A stretch of DNA of 64,000 bases. Origin: Ramazzottius varieornatus. Lineage: Eukaryota > Tardigrada > Eutardigrada > Parachela > Ramazzottiidae. A program made the position numbers and the translations under genes. Positions 10,487 to 22,405 of the stretch are shown one piece after another; position 1 is the first letter of the stretch, and every line of letters starts with the position of its first letter. Under the pieces are notes generated by a model. That model was given only the letters and a program-made list of their open reading frames with translations. It was not told where the DNA came from and did not search any database. Location: contig BDGG01000012.1 in NCBI GenBank assembly GCA_001949185.1, forward strand, positions 1,134,035 to 1,198,034. The letters are read 5' to 3'.

Positions 10487-11717
10487 ACTGCTATGCTGAT
10501 GGGTCCCTCCTGTGTATAATTTTAACCGAAGTCAACTGCAAAAAACTTTCTGTTTGCTTTTCATTAAGAATATGAAAGCACTTGGCGAACCGGTTTAGTG
10601 CTTCTGGTTTTTGAGCTTTTTTGTCGCTAATGCTGGCCGCACTTTTTCCATTACTACGATACTCACGCAATGATTTATGATGGTATAAAATTACATGATC
10701 AACAATTGAGCTATTTCGTGGTGTCAATGAAAATTCTTCTTGTGTTCTTCTTGTATTTCTCAATACAAACTCGCTATATAGCCAGCTCTCATACTTCCGG
10801 GTTCCTCAATACGGCGCCACTGATGACATTGACGGCACTAGAGTGTACATCGATTCATCATTCGAACAGATGATGCGCAGCGCTTGTCAGTTCTCTCTTA
10901 ACCACACACTGTACAGCAATTAAATGTGTATTCGTAATTATTACGACATCCTATTGTTACAGTACAAGAATGTTGCAGGACTGGTCAAAGTTTTCTACGC
11001 TTAATTGGCATGACTGCTTAGTGCTCTAAAATCGTCACGATCTTCCGGCTACAGAAGAACAACCTGACCAAGTGCTAATTTTCTTAGGTTAGTTGATAGT
11101 CAAGCGTAGCTTACTTGTTACTTTTGTTACCGAGACGCCATGTCGGTATACAGAAGTGAGGGTTCTTGCTGAACGTGCACGAAGCGAGTGGGCTCGGCAG
11201 CGACACCACAGTAATTTACACATTCCATTTTTTCCCACCACAACTGACCACCTTTTATCGTCCGTTGTACACGATAGCTTTTGTTGTCGACACTTCTCGA
11301 TTGAAGTTGTTTGTGCATAAATTATTTATCGATGTTATCCACCTGAATGGAACCAACGATTACTGCCGCATGACCAGCTTTTCATTCTACCAGTCGGTGT
11401 TTATTGTGTATTATTAATTTAGCTTTTCACAAGAACGATTGCTGACGTGCGTTGTAAACATAACAATGCAAGAGGATACCTGCTTATTCTTGGTCGATAA
11501 GTCGGTATCAAAAGACTCGGACAATACGGTAGGACTATGATGAGAGGCCACTTTGACTGTTTGACACGTGCTAGCTGGAACAGAGTACCATCTAGACACG
11601 AATGGCGGACGAACAAGTCCTATAAGAGGACACCAGCCGTTCATTTCCGTAACGCGCGAGAAGACGAGCCTGAAAGACAAATGGTACGTTGGCCAGGTAG
11701 GTACTGTAGACTGCCAT
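10487..11717. other. intergenic, nothing recognised
   Basis: About 1.2 kb of AT-richer sequence between the sHSP stop and the dCMP deaminase stop, holding both 3' UTRs. Several 60-90 codon frames are present on both strands; none has ATG context, splice structure or a recognisable motif. Confidence 0.5.
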
Positions 11718-12628
11718 TCAGGTTTGTGCAGCGAACAAAGCGGGATCGATGACGTCGAAATTCAAGACGATGCTGCGACTTCGCGGAATAAACTGCCGGT
11801 ACTTGATACCCGCCATGTCGAGGAGCCGTCGAGATGCAATAAAGACCTCTTGGTCTTTGTACTTGTCGGAGACGAAAACGATCTCTTTAATGCCGGCTTG
11901 AATGCACAGTTTCGCGCATTCGTTACAGGGAAATAATCCGACGTAAACTATGCAGTTCTTGAGCGAAGCAGCGTTCCTGTTCATGATCGCATTTTGTTCA
12001 GCGTGGACCACGTAGGGATACTTGGTTTCTGCAATCAGAAGAAACCAGCTTAATCAGACCAGAAACCGATTCCAGACTCTGTAGGGTCGGCCGACGCGAG
12101 TAAGTCGGCCATCTTTTGCGCGTCCATCCGCGATGACGTCAAACACGTACAAAGCCATGGGTGGCCGACTCGCGCTTGTTGCGCGCGAATATTACCTAGA
12201 TAAAGGCCTTCGCGCGCCCATGGTAGTTCATCATCGCTGCATCCTGTTGGCATCCCGTTGTAGCCAATTCCAACTATCTTGTTTTCTTCGTCCACGATAC
12301 ACGCCCCAACCTGGCTTGATGGATCCTTCGATCTTTGTGCCGAAAGGAAGGCAACTGACATGAAGTACTCCTCCCACGAGATATAGTTTTCGCGCTTTTT
12401 GACAGGCCGGGTATCCAGTGCACCACCATTTTGAGGCTCCGGATGTGCTGTCACTACTTCCGCCGTTTTAATCTTCGAGTGGAGTGTATCTTTCGACATG
12501 GCTGAAGCAGACGGAGGATTATTCCGGAAGATAACTTGACCTGCAGAGAAAAGTGGAACAGCTGATTGCGATCGTAACAAAAGCGTTTTACTTGACATGC
12601 ACAGTGCACAAGACATATGATATAACAT
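11718..12628 (-). CDS. DCTD: deoxycytidylate (dCMP) deaminase
   Basis: Two exons, 12196-12628 and 11718-12028, spliced in phase 1. The core starts [20 protein letters not shown], followed by [19 protein letters not shown] and [17 protein letters not shown], all typical of DCTD. The zinc-site residues are in HAEQNAI (His and proton-shuttle Glu) and FPCNECAK (two Cys). The enzyme converts dCMP to dUMP for thymidylate synthesis and is usually allosterically set by dCTP and dTTP. Two starts are possible. The ATG at 12497-12499 gives 204 residues, close to human. The ATG at 12628 adds 43 residues rich in Ser, Leu and Arg without acidic residues, which could be a mitochondrial presequence or untranslated leader. 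EMG1 starts 213 bp away, divergent. Confidence 0.93.
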
Positions 12629-12841
12629 GACATGACATCGATTTTGCTATTCCGATTTCTCACAGGCTTATCCCTTGATTCAAGATCGATTGCTCGAAGT
12701 ACGACCGAGGAGTTCTCAGAGATTCCTTTATGAATCCTACCCAGTCCTCACTCTTCAGAAGTGCTCCTTGCTGATTCACGTTTACGCTTCTGTTATCCGA
12801 TCTTAGACGATAAGCGAGCGTAGTACGGTACGGCGAAGGGG

Positions 12842-13976
12842 ATGGCGGATCAAGCGGAATCGGACGAAGACACTCCACAAGGACCGGCTATCCCAAGGAA
12901 CAAGCGCCTCAAAACTGGCCATCTGCACCTGCTGAGCGACAGAAAACTCATCGTCATCCTGGAGCGATCACAGCTGGAAACGGTCAAGGTATGTGAGACA
13001 GGACTAACTTAATGAAGAATTACGTGGAAACATGGTTTGTGAGTTTGTTGTCAGTTCTAGTGTTTTGTCTTTCTCCAGAGTGGAAAGGGATTCTCGCTCC
13101 TCAGCCAAGAAAAGCACGAGCACGTACTGAAGAGGTCAAAACGTACGGAGGAAGGTTACCCACGGCCAGACATCACCCATCAGGTAGATTATTTTGTGGT
13201 TCGATATAATCGTGACTTTAAGAATGATATGAGGACGACTTCCGGTGAAGCTGTTCAGACTTTATTGTATTCCCTTTGCTACCCGAGTTCTCAATTTTTA
13301 GTGCCTTCTAATGCTACAAGACAGCGTACTGAACCGAATGGGCATGCTCCAGGTATTTCTGCACACAGAAAAAAACGTCCTCATCGAAGTAAATCCTCAG
13401 ACAAGAATACCCCGCACGTACGAGCGATTCGCGGGTCTGATGGGTAAGTTGAGTAACACCCTAATAATATTCATGACAATTATTATCTTACGTTGGAGTT
13501 ATAGCAGATCAGACTCAGTTCCTTGTTTTTATTGTTGTAGTCCAATTACTACACAAAATGAGCATTCGAGCGGCAGACGGAAACCAGAAGCTTCTCAGGG
13601 TTATAAAGAACCCCGTGTCAGAACACCTTCCTGTTGGTTGCAAAAGATACGGAACTTCACATCAAGCTGAAAAAGTCAGCGAGATCAGATCGCTTGTTCC
13701 TCCTTCTGGGCCTGTGGTTTTCGTGATAGGAGCCATCGCACACGGAAAGGTTGGTCTTATGCGAGTGTCCTTGACAGTCCTTCTGCAAAAAACTTGCAGA
13801 AAGTCACTTTTTTGGGCTTCTACAGTCTTGACTGCGACTGTATTCGTTCACAGGTTGAAGTGGACTATACGGACGAGATAGTATCCTTCAGTAACTATCC
13901 CTTGTCGGCAGCCTGGGCAGTGGCCAAGCTATGCGACGCCTTCGAAGAAAGCTGGGCCGTGGAGAAAAACGTATAG
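12842..13976 (+). CDS. EMG1: 18S rRNA pseudouridine N1-methyltransferase EMG1/NEP1
   Basis: Five exons, 12842-12988, 13079-13183, 13302-13443, 13541-13749 and 13854-13976, total 726 nt, 241 residues, all phases closing. The SPOUT-fold enzyme is recognised from LIVILERSQLETVK at the N-terminus, MLQDSVLNRMGMLQVFLHTE, IEVNPQTRIPRTYERFAGLM, RVIKNPVSEHLPVGCKR, the knot and SAM-binding segments FVIGAIAHGK and SFSNYPLSAAWAVAKLCDAF. It methylates a pseudouridine in helix 35 of 18S rRNA and is needed for 40S assembly in the nucleolus. Head to head with the dCMP deaminase gene, so a bidirectional promoter is likely. Confidence 0.95.
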
Positions 13977-14262
13977 TTGGTTGTCCGTTTTCGAGCTTTG
14001 ACATGGTTTAGATAGAGTTCATAGTTTACTGGCTAAATAGATAAAAAATTCTGTATATGGACAAAATACTGCAAAACGCGCGTCTGGTGGACTCTCACCG
14101 GGAAGAAACAACAAAACCATTCTCTGAGATCAGTCAGCCTAAAAAGCAGGCTAACCAGCCCGAAATGAACAAGTAAAAAGAATCAGTGATAAAAACCGGA
14201 CCAAATTTATCATTGAGCGATTTGTGAATGGCAATTCATTCGGCTAATTTCCTCAGTCTCGT
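13977..14262. other. convergent interval EMG1 / adenylate cyclase
   Basis: Under 300 bp between two stop codons facing each other. A/T-rich, consistent with 3' UTRs of both genes. Confidence 0.5.
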
Positions 14263-17200
14263 TCATTTTGTCAAGTAGAAAGTGTTGAGTTCACCTTTCC
14301 CTTTGACGTATACCATCCCGCGCGGTTCAAAGTTGTAACCGTAGTTCTTGAGCAACAACATGGTTTCTTCCGTGACCTGTATCCGGCTGGGGCTGCCAGT
14401 ACTTTCCATCCGACTGGCAACGTTCACAGTGTTCCCCCATATATCAAAGTGCTACACAAAGAGAATACGATAAATTAAAGCCAGCAGCGTGATTGGAAGG
14501 CGGTCAACCAGAACGAACGAATCTCTGCAGCACCTGCGCACACAGGCTCGCACCTTCATTGCGTGGCGGACGTATGCAGGTACAGTTGTCGCAAGGTGGG
14601 TAATTATTTCAACTTACGGGTTTCCGGACGCCGATTACGCCGGCCGAAATTGGTCCATGCATGATACCAATCCTGAGCTGAAATTGGTTGAATGATTGGT
14701 CATTGAGTTGGTTGAGCTTGTCCTGAAGGGCGAAAGCGAATCTGACAAGAGTGTCTAAATGGCGCCATCTTTCAACGTCGGACTCTTCATCGTTCCCGAT
14801 GACGTTCAGACCGCTCGCCACCTATTGAGTACGTTGAATATCAGGCAAGGAATGTAAGTGAAAAGTCCCCTTTTCATAAAGCATTACCATGTAAGTGGCA
14901 CCAATGGTTTTGATCTTCGTAATGGCGCTGAAACGGGGGTCGTTCAGTAGCTCGTCATAGTCGCTGATGACTTCGTTCAAGAAGCGCAGGCATTCGATGC
15001 CCTGATTAGCCACACTTTCCTCGTTGTAGAATTCCGCAAAGTCGGGCATAGAGGCAAACATCACGCCGGCTTCGGTATCTTGAGAGAATGGCTCCTACAA
15101 AACAAGGCAGAAGATTATTATAGCAAACTTCACGGGGACCTGAGAGGGAAGTCTTTCGCAGTTGTTCCCTCTCGGCAGCCGGCACAGGTAGTACTTACGT
15201 CGTCATCGCCCTTTCTTCCCAGAAAGACTTTGGCCACATGAGGCGGAAGTATATTGTACACTAGCTCTTCGTTCTTGCGTCGCAGGTCTGCCGCTTCATC
15301 CTTCTGGATGTCTGACTCATTCTTCCATATGAACAGAAGCCTTGACGTAACCTCACTCTGAAAGATACAGAAAAATTTCAAAACTAAATTCAGTAAACGC
15401 TTGGATATTACTGAAAAAGACTTACGTATCGGTTTATCCAGAAGAGAGCGACCAGAATGATAACCATCATGCAGCAGGCGGCGTACTTTGTTTTGAACGC
15501 CCTACGGTGAGAAGACACCATGAATAAGGGCGTACAGTAAAAAAGTTATCAAATCAGGCATAAGAAAGTGATAATAGCTTACAAGTAGTCGTCCAAATGT
15601 TCAATGTTGCCATCTGTTTCATCGTATTTGTCAAAGACCTCGCCCTGAACCACAGTAGTCAAGACGCAGTGTACAATCACCAGCAGTCCCATAATCAGCA
15701 TCTTGTGAAGATGGCCGAACTGCATCAGAGCCGTGATGCCGAGTAGAAGGAATGTTGTCAGGTGCATGTAGAAGATGGGCGGATGGCAGTGGTAGCTGGT
15801 TGGATCGGTGCAGGCTATCCTGTCAGCAATCTCCGGCACAGCGGCAATCACAATGAAGGCTGCCAGCCAAGCAAAGCGGAAGGGCGCTACTGTTTCCGTC
15901 CACCGAATACACTTGACAATGGGTGCGGGAAAGGATTTACTCTTGACAGCAACCCATGAAAGACAGGTCATCACGCCGGTTAATCCAATTGCCAGGCCAT
16001 ATGCTACGCCCGTTCCGACATTGCTGTAAGAAACAACAAACCATAAAATGACGTTCTTTTCACGAATACCGTATGAAGAAATATGATCTCTTTCATTCAT
16101 TCGGATATGAATAACAAAAGTTTCTTCGAAGGGCCGGAAAACAAAAACTCGCAGACATATTTCACGCACCTACATGCCGCAACCCTGCATCAGCTATAGG
16201 TAGCAAGTATGCGGATGTGTGAATGCACGCATTTGCTGGCCTGCCTGATCTTTCTCACGTCAAATCTTAAGCCTTTTAAGGTTCGAAAAGCCTTTACTTC
16301 GATTTGTACTTACAACCAGTCCCATAAGATCCCATGGGCCAGACAGCCGAAGACAATGATGAGCCAGTTGGCTGTGATGAGAGCCGGTCCGTGCTTTTCT
16401 CTCATGGCCAGATATTGGCTTTCGTATTCAGGGTCGTTAAATGTCAACGTGACGTAGTTGGCTTTTCCCTTCAACCTATAACATGAACCACTCACTTCAT
16501 GCCATTCGCCAGTATCCACAGTGAGGAGGTAGTAAACTTACGTAGCTCCTTCGCGCTCAATTAAGGCACTCAACAGTCGATCGTTGAATCTGGCTTCTTC
16601 CGGCTCTTCGGTGTGATTCGCCATTTCGCTGCGTGCTCGCTGACTTCCGCGCCGAGCAGTCAACAGTGGTTCAGCTTGAATGGAAATCCTTGCTTTTCCC
16701 ATATCCAGCGTTCCTTCGGGGAACTGGAAAAACAAACGAATATCAGTGGCTTACGTTGCCAGCGTCTTTTGGGAAAAACATATGCTGTTTTTCTCTAGTA
16801 AGGAAGGTCAGCCTAACGTACCGGCTTCACCACTTTCGAAATCAGGTAGGTCTGCAAGTGAGCTTTCCGAATGTCTTCATTTCGCTGTTCGCCATGACCC
16901 GGCTCCACTTCGAATTCACCATTAAGACAGGCTAAGGTTTTTTCGGAAATATGAACCCGCCTGGAATAACAGAAAATTGCGCCCGCTATCCCTATACAGA
17001 TGGAAAATTAATGGTCACGTACCCAGGTACTCCGCCACTTTCCATTGCGTTCGCGAGCTTCGTGTCTTTGCTGTAGACGTCGTATGCGTACTGCTTTTGT
17101 CCCATGACACCTGCAACGTATAAATGACAATGAAATGACCATTACCATCTGTCAGTGTCAAAACGTCGCAAAATCTATCGTTGCCAAAATATCCGTAGTT

Positions 17201-20200
17201 TTACGATAACGCCAAATCATGTACGAACGGCCATGACCATCGATTGTCATGAAACCCGATATGAAAACAGATAAATTGATCTGTTGGTAGATCACTTCAC
17301 TATTGTCCTAAGTGTCGGTAGAAGTATAATGATTATTATTTTCCACTTTACGAGTTATTCCCGTTCATGTCATTATCGGATAATATTTTATTAACACGCA
17401 GAAACGACCGGAAGTTACAAAACAAGCAGCCAGCCTCGTAAATCATGAATGACATTTTACGTACCGGCAAGAACCGAGCCTGTATGGATGCCCACGCGCA
17501 TGTTCACTTCAGATTTGGTTTCCTCACGCACGGCCTGGATAGCCTCCACCATGGAGAGTCCCATGTGGCAGCACAGGACGGCATGATCGGCGCGGGGTTC
17601 CGGTGCGCCACTTATGCAGTAGTCTGCAAAGAGAAAGAAATTGTCAGGCAAGAAGATGTCCTTTGCGTCAGAGTTAGAGTTGCAGTTTTAGCGGAGCATC
17701 AAGTAGTTTAGAGAAGGGTCGAAGCCATGCTTACACAAGAACTTACACAAGAACTTACAGCAATCACCGAGGATCTTGATACGCAGTTGATGATACTTCT
17801 GCAAGGACAGAAAAACACCGCTGGGCACTCTTTACTTTGCCGTTCTACATTACTCCCTCTGGGTAAGGACGAACTATCGATCCAGCGCCATGTTTCAACC
17901 ACCAGGAACAGCTTCCGCAAAACCGTCATACACCTGCATACCAAAGACCCTCATCATTCGCACGAACAGGGTGCATGCAGGTTCACGACCATCCCGTCAA
18001 GACAGCTTGCCGTGCGACCAAGCTCGACGAGACGATCACAAACCTGCGTATTACAATCCGAACTATTCGAATGATCGCGAAGTATGCAGCTGTATGACCC
18101 CTTGGTTGAATGTGCCGCCGTACGAGCGGCAAGATGTAGTACCTCGGAGAGTTTGTCGAAACGAGCTATCAGCTTGTTGAGGAGACGAACTAATTCCGCA
18201 GCTTGGCATTTCGCACTCTAAAAGAGATCAGACGATAACATGATTGTCACAGCCTATTTTAGGGGAAGACGGGATAAGCCGCACGTCAAGGCACGGCACC
18301 CTCACCAGTGCAGTGAATCCCACGATATCCGCAAAGAGGATACTGACATTCTCGTAGCGTGTGACATACATCTTCTTGAACATACCATGGACTATTGCGC
18401 CCATGTCATGCCGGATCTCCGAAACAAGATGCTTAGGTAGCACAGCTAACAGCAATCGCTCCTGTAAGTAACGCTATCATTAACATACAGTACTTCGCCA
18501 TCAGGGATATTCATCAGGTTTTCAGGACGAAAGTGCATGGTGTATTCATTTCTCAAACTTGCTAACCTGTTGTAGAGCTTGTTGTTCGACTACCAGCTTC
18601 ATAGCTATACTGATCCGGGTTTGACGGAAAGCTCTTCTTTGCTTCTTGTCCGCGACGAAAGCCTCGAGCACTCCCAAACACATTGAGCAAAAGTATAAAA
18701 CTGCGGCAGCCGCCACCTGCAAAGAAAAAGAACAATCATATTACCTAAAATCGCGAATAACAATGAACCCGAAAGATCGGCATATATGTCTTTTTCAAGA
18801 AGGATCTTCGGCTTAGTGAGTTGTCCGCCGGCAACCCTCTGTTGTAAAGTAGATCGTGACCTTATGAAAGCACATCATACGCGCTGAGAATCTTTCCTAA
18901 AATTCCTTTGTGGCTCGGATCGATTTCTGCTCCATCACTGTTGAAATAGTAAATTTCCATTCAAATTATTCTTCTGCTAGAATAATGACTCTCAATAAAC
19001 TACATTTCCAAGCCCTGCATTTGGTTAATCGATAGGGTTCTTGAATTCCACTGCGAATCCTCGTCATTCCGACTTTTGAAGAATTTTCAAAACTAGGTTG
19101 AATGGTGAGAAGTTTTTGGCTGGACATTCGTCTGTCGCAGATCGGCTTTCTGCATTTTTCATTAAAGCACGTTTCATCCATCCAGTCCAAATAAGGCTCA
19201 GTAAAAAGTTCTCTGTCCTGTCAAACTGACGAGCCGTTACTTTTCCCGTTAGTCCCGATGGAATGACTTGCTGCCACCGTAATCGATCAAGGAAACCGCC
19301 CCAATCCCATCGCGTCACTCCACATTACTTCTACAGGGAAAAGACGGGCGTCTTTATTCTTCCATTTCCGTTGCGGAATGACTGGCAGTTGCTTCCGGTC
19401 ATTGCAATTACAATGGCCGCAACCAGCACCTCAACTACGCCGTTACGTGAACGCCTCGCTGTGATTGACCGCATTTCAGTAGTTGGCTTCTTATGGCTTA
19501 TCCATTAGGACACAAATGACAATGCATTGCGAATCCACTGTCATCTGCCTCATGAAAATTGCTCTGACTGCCAGAAATTATTCCGTAAATACCCTCACGT
19601 CAAATTCTAACTGGCAGTCACCAGCGACTAACGATCAGGACTAATCTGATTTCTCGGAGAAAATAACAGCACTTTGGTGCATTCAGAAAATGTCAAAGAA
19701 GATCGCCGCTAATCTTCCTGATGCTGCTCTGGACTTTGCGAACCCTCTTCCGAAAATCGGGACGAAAGAGGGCCGACGAAAAACGAAGCCATTTAGCGAT
19801 TTAGCACGAAGTACTCTCCGGCTGCCAATTGTCATCACCTAACGTCTGATTGGATTCCATTAACTATAGAGATTCCACCTGATTTGTCGTAATCGATTTC
19901 GAGCGCAACAAACACGATGCGAAAGAAAGTCATCATGGACAGGATCCCATCACTCGCCTCTTGATTTCTCCCTTTTCCCAGGAGAATGTGCATGAGCAGG
20001 ACGCCGACAGAGGAGGTCGTGGCCAAAAGAGCACAGTAGCGTAACCTGAGCGGCAGCATCGTTATTGTAGTGTACACAAACAGCATCTGGAAGGAAACTC
20101 CCACGCTCTTTAACAGCGGGCGGTGAGTGCTGGCCAGGTCCAGGAAGAAGTTGGCGTAGAGCAAGGCGAAAACAGCCACTGGAACTACCTGTAGAAAACC

Positions 20201-20894
20201 GACAGCATGGATCAGTAAATGCTAGCTTTCACCAGCCTGCATACACTATCATCATGAAGAATGCATAATTTCGTGTATGCAGGTTCACGAAAGCGTCACA
20301 CGGTCCAGAGCTTTCGGTGACCTGCATTCATGCGTGTATTGAAAAATGGTGCGGTTCGTTGTATGCAGGTTCGTGAATTATGGGCAGAACGCTTCGCAGG
20401 TCTCATACGAAGTCAGGGGAAGAGTCTGTGTAACGAACCTGCTTTATTAGCCTTTGTTTTCTCATTTCCACTGCCTGTAATTTGTATACTCCGACCACCA
20501 CGCAGTTGACAATGAATGCCATGATGAGAAAAACTAGGGCCGCCAGCTCCTTGGGATTGTCCAAGGACAGTCCGCGAGCCGCGTAGAATATGGCGCAGTA
20601 GACCTGCCAGCACAGTGCCGTCATCACAAAAGCCACCAGATCACCCTGCTTTTGACTGGTATAATATTTCTTGTACAGAGTCTCCTGCTGCGGATCGGCA
20701 TATTGGCTGCGACATGCTTCCGGCATGAAGCGGTAGACACCACTTTTGCTCAACTGCAATTGCTCTTCATTTCCGCTCAAGCCTTTCTGAGCAAAGGCGT
20801 ACAGGGAATTCTTCTTTTGCGGCAACATGGGCCTCTCCACGTCCAGCGTGATCATCCCGATGTTCCCCTCCGAGGAAGGCGACGCGGCTGGCAT
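14263..20894 (-). CDS. transmembrane adenylate cyclase, ADCY2/4/7-like
   Basis: Seventeen exons: 20439-20894 (ATG at 20894), 19916-20188 (3' end provisional), 18567-18716, 18306-18461, 18143-18217, 17759-17798, 17465-17623, 17023-17110, 16822-16960, 16542-16723, 16314-16475, 15583-16023, 15426-15501, 15199-15357, 14888-15094, 14618-14821, 14263-14451. Other phases close exactly; the model gives about 1,051 residues, against about 1,080-1,090 in human ADCY2/7. Layout: six TM helices, C1 catalytic half, six TM helices, C2 half. C1 keeps both metal Asp ([12 protein letters not shown] and KILGDCYYC). C2 keeps the adenine-selecting Lys ([10 protein letters not shown]) and Asp (FDIWGN) and the Asn/Arg pair (NVASRM). 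Linkers such as [14 protein letters not shown] and [14 protein letters not shown] are typical. C2 resembles the Gbeta-gamma-responsive ADCY2/4/7 group, which is inference. It should make cAMP at the plasma membrane under G-protein control. Confidence 0.93.
17730..17758 (-). promoter_or_regulatory. triplicated 5' splice donor, adenylate cyclase
   Basis: Immediately after the exon ending in the C1 metal-site motif KILGDC, the minus strand reads two tandem copies of the 12-mer GTAAGTTCTTGT and then GTAAG. Three near-consensus donors are therefore 12 nt apart. Use of the second or third would insert 4 or 8 in-frame residues (CKFL units) right at the active site without a stop. Confidence 0.7.
17925..18055. 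repeat. CAGGTTCACGA-type repeat cluster (intron copy 1)
   Basis: In the intron at 17799-18142, motifs related to TGCATGCAGGTTCACGA occur in both orientations (ACACCTGCAT near 17930, GTGCATGCAGGTTCACGA near 17970, ACAAACCTGCGT near 18035). The same family appears at 20225-20385, suggesting short inverted elements of one origin. Confidence 0.4.
18717..19915 (-). other. 1.2 kb adenylate cyclase intron
   Basis: The longest intron of the cyclase, between the exon with the fourth and fifth N-terminal TM segments and the exon with TM6 ([18 protein letters not shown]). Its 5' end is uncertain because several weak phase-0 donors compete near 19845-19916. No second gene is recognised inside. Confidence 0.45.
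20225..20385. repeat. CAGGTTCACGA-type repeat cluster (intron copy 2)
   Basis: In the intron at 20189-20438, GTGTATGCAGGTTCACGAA and TTGTATGCAGGTTCGTGAA occur in one orientation, and CCTGCATACAC and GACCTGCATTCAT in the other. This forms a palindromic cluster like the one at 17925-18055. Confidence 0.45.
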
Positions 20895-22405
20895 GATGGA
20901 AAGGACTGCCTCTACGAACCGCTACCTAAAAAAGTAAAACCTCAACTTCTAATCACAAATTTTTCAATTAGTAAAGAAATCGATATAAGTCAGAAATTCC
21001 ATCAGATAATTTCCTGCTTGCACAATCGATCTTTCAATCAGATTAAATCTTCCGAGGGTACACGTACATATTTGCCGTCTATACAGCGCACTCACTTACG
21101 TAACAACAGTAATAAAGGATTTCGCTTCTGACATGGCTATAAAGAGTCTTCGACGAACGGTTTCCGTTTTATCGCTTAACTACTTCATGAGCAGCAGTAA
21201 AGAACTTACCAGCGCCTTCAAGTTGAATCGTCCATGATATTCCAGCCGGAATTAGCTCTTGCTGCGAGGCAATGAACGGCTGGAAAAGAAGAAGAAGAGT
21301 TCATTAGTCGACAAGTTTCACATGGGTCACTGGCTCATAAAAATAGCTTTTCGCTCTCTTTATCCACTCATCCAGATACTGTAAAATATATTCACTGAGC
21401 ATCCTAGCACGGTTCCTCCACACATTATTGGGCTGAAATATGAGCATTCGCCCAGCAGTAGAAATCACGGCCAATCAATACAGCAGAGACTTTGAAATAT
21501 ACCACGTTCTCTCATCATGACGCACAGATTTCTCCCCTCGTCGACACCTGTCGCCTTTGCTCGTTGCACCTTCCCGAAATTTGCTCAATTGTCCTGACTC
21601 GTAGCTTGATCGCCTACTTCACGACTCCATAAAGCAAACAAACAGTATTAATTATGCATAAGGTTGAAATGATTACTCACTATATCCTCCTGCAATCCAT
21701 GCTCAACCCTTCCGCTACATGCTCCCAGTACATCCAAAGACAGAAACGGTTAGAGTCCTGCAGTAGGTTGATGTCCGTTGATGCCTCGAGGTGGACGAAG
21801 GAATAAGGGAGAGCGCGTTCCAGCATGAAGCGTGCGCAGTATGTACGGTTATCGGGGCAGCCGGTGGAAGTCAGGCCAAGCGGAAGCGCAGTAGATAACG
21901 CTGACAACTGCTATGCTACAAAGTCATCCGCGTGGAACACGCTGAGCCAACGGAAGCAAGGAAGGTTTCCTCAAAACTTGTCTTCATGCGCGACTTTGCT
22001 GTAAGCAACGACATACTGTACCTCCCTTTCCGTAAGAAATGTTCCAGCTCGAAGTAAAAGTGTTGTGGGCGTATACGCCGCGAATACAGGGCTGCTGCCT
22101 CCCGCCAATACGAAAAATCGATTATACCAGCAGACCTATGATTGGTCCACTTATGCTTTCGCTTAGACTGCGCACTGGGCAGATGGTGCAGCAGCTCTTC
22201 CGGTTGGGGTCATGAGTCCTCCTTGGGTTCTTCGTTCTATCTAATCGGCGGAGCTATCGAAAACTAGCAAGAAAATTCGTACCACATCCCTGATGAAACT
22301 AAAATATTTTGTGCCATCGATCGTACGGAAGACCAACATAATTTACTTCGCCGGCGTGTACAATACTTCGCACAAAACGGCTCTAAGGAAGCGAGGACTA
22401 GTGCA
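20895..22405. other. intergenic, adenylate cyclase / BMP
   Basis: About 1.5 kb between the cyclase start and the BMP stop, both on the minus strand. It should hold the cyclase promoter and the BMP 3' UTR. A 75-codon minus frame at 21680-21907 has a TTG start and no family resemblance, and is not called. Confidence 0.45.

Noticed and set aside
21680-21907. 75-codon minus-strand frame near the BMP gene
   Set aside because: No ATG start, no conserved motif, and no splice join into the cyclase or BMP models.
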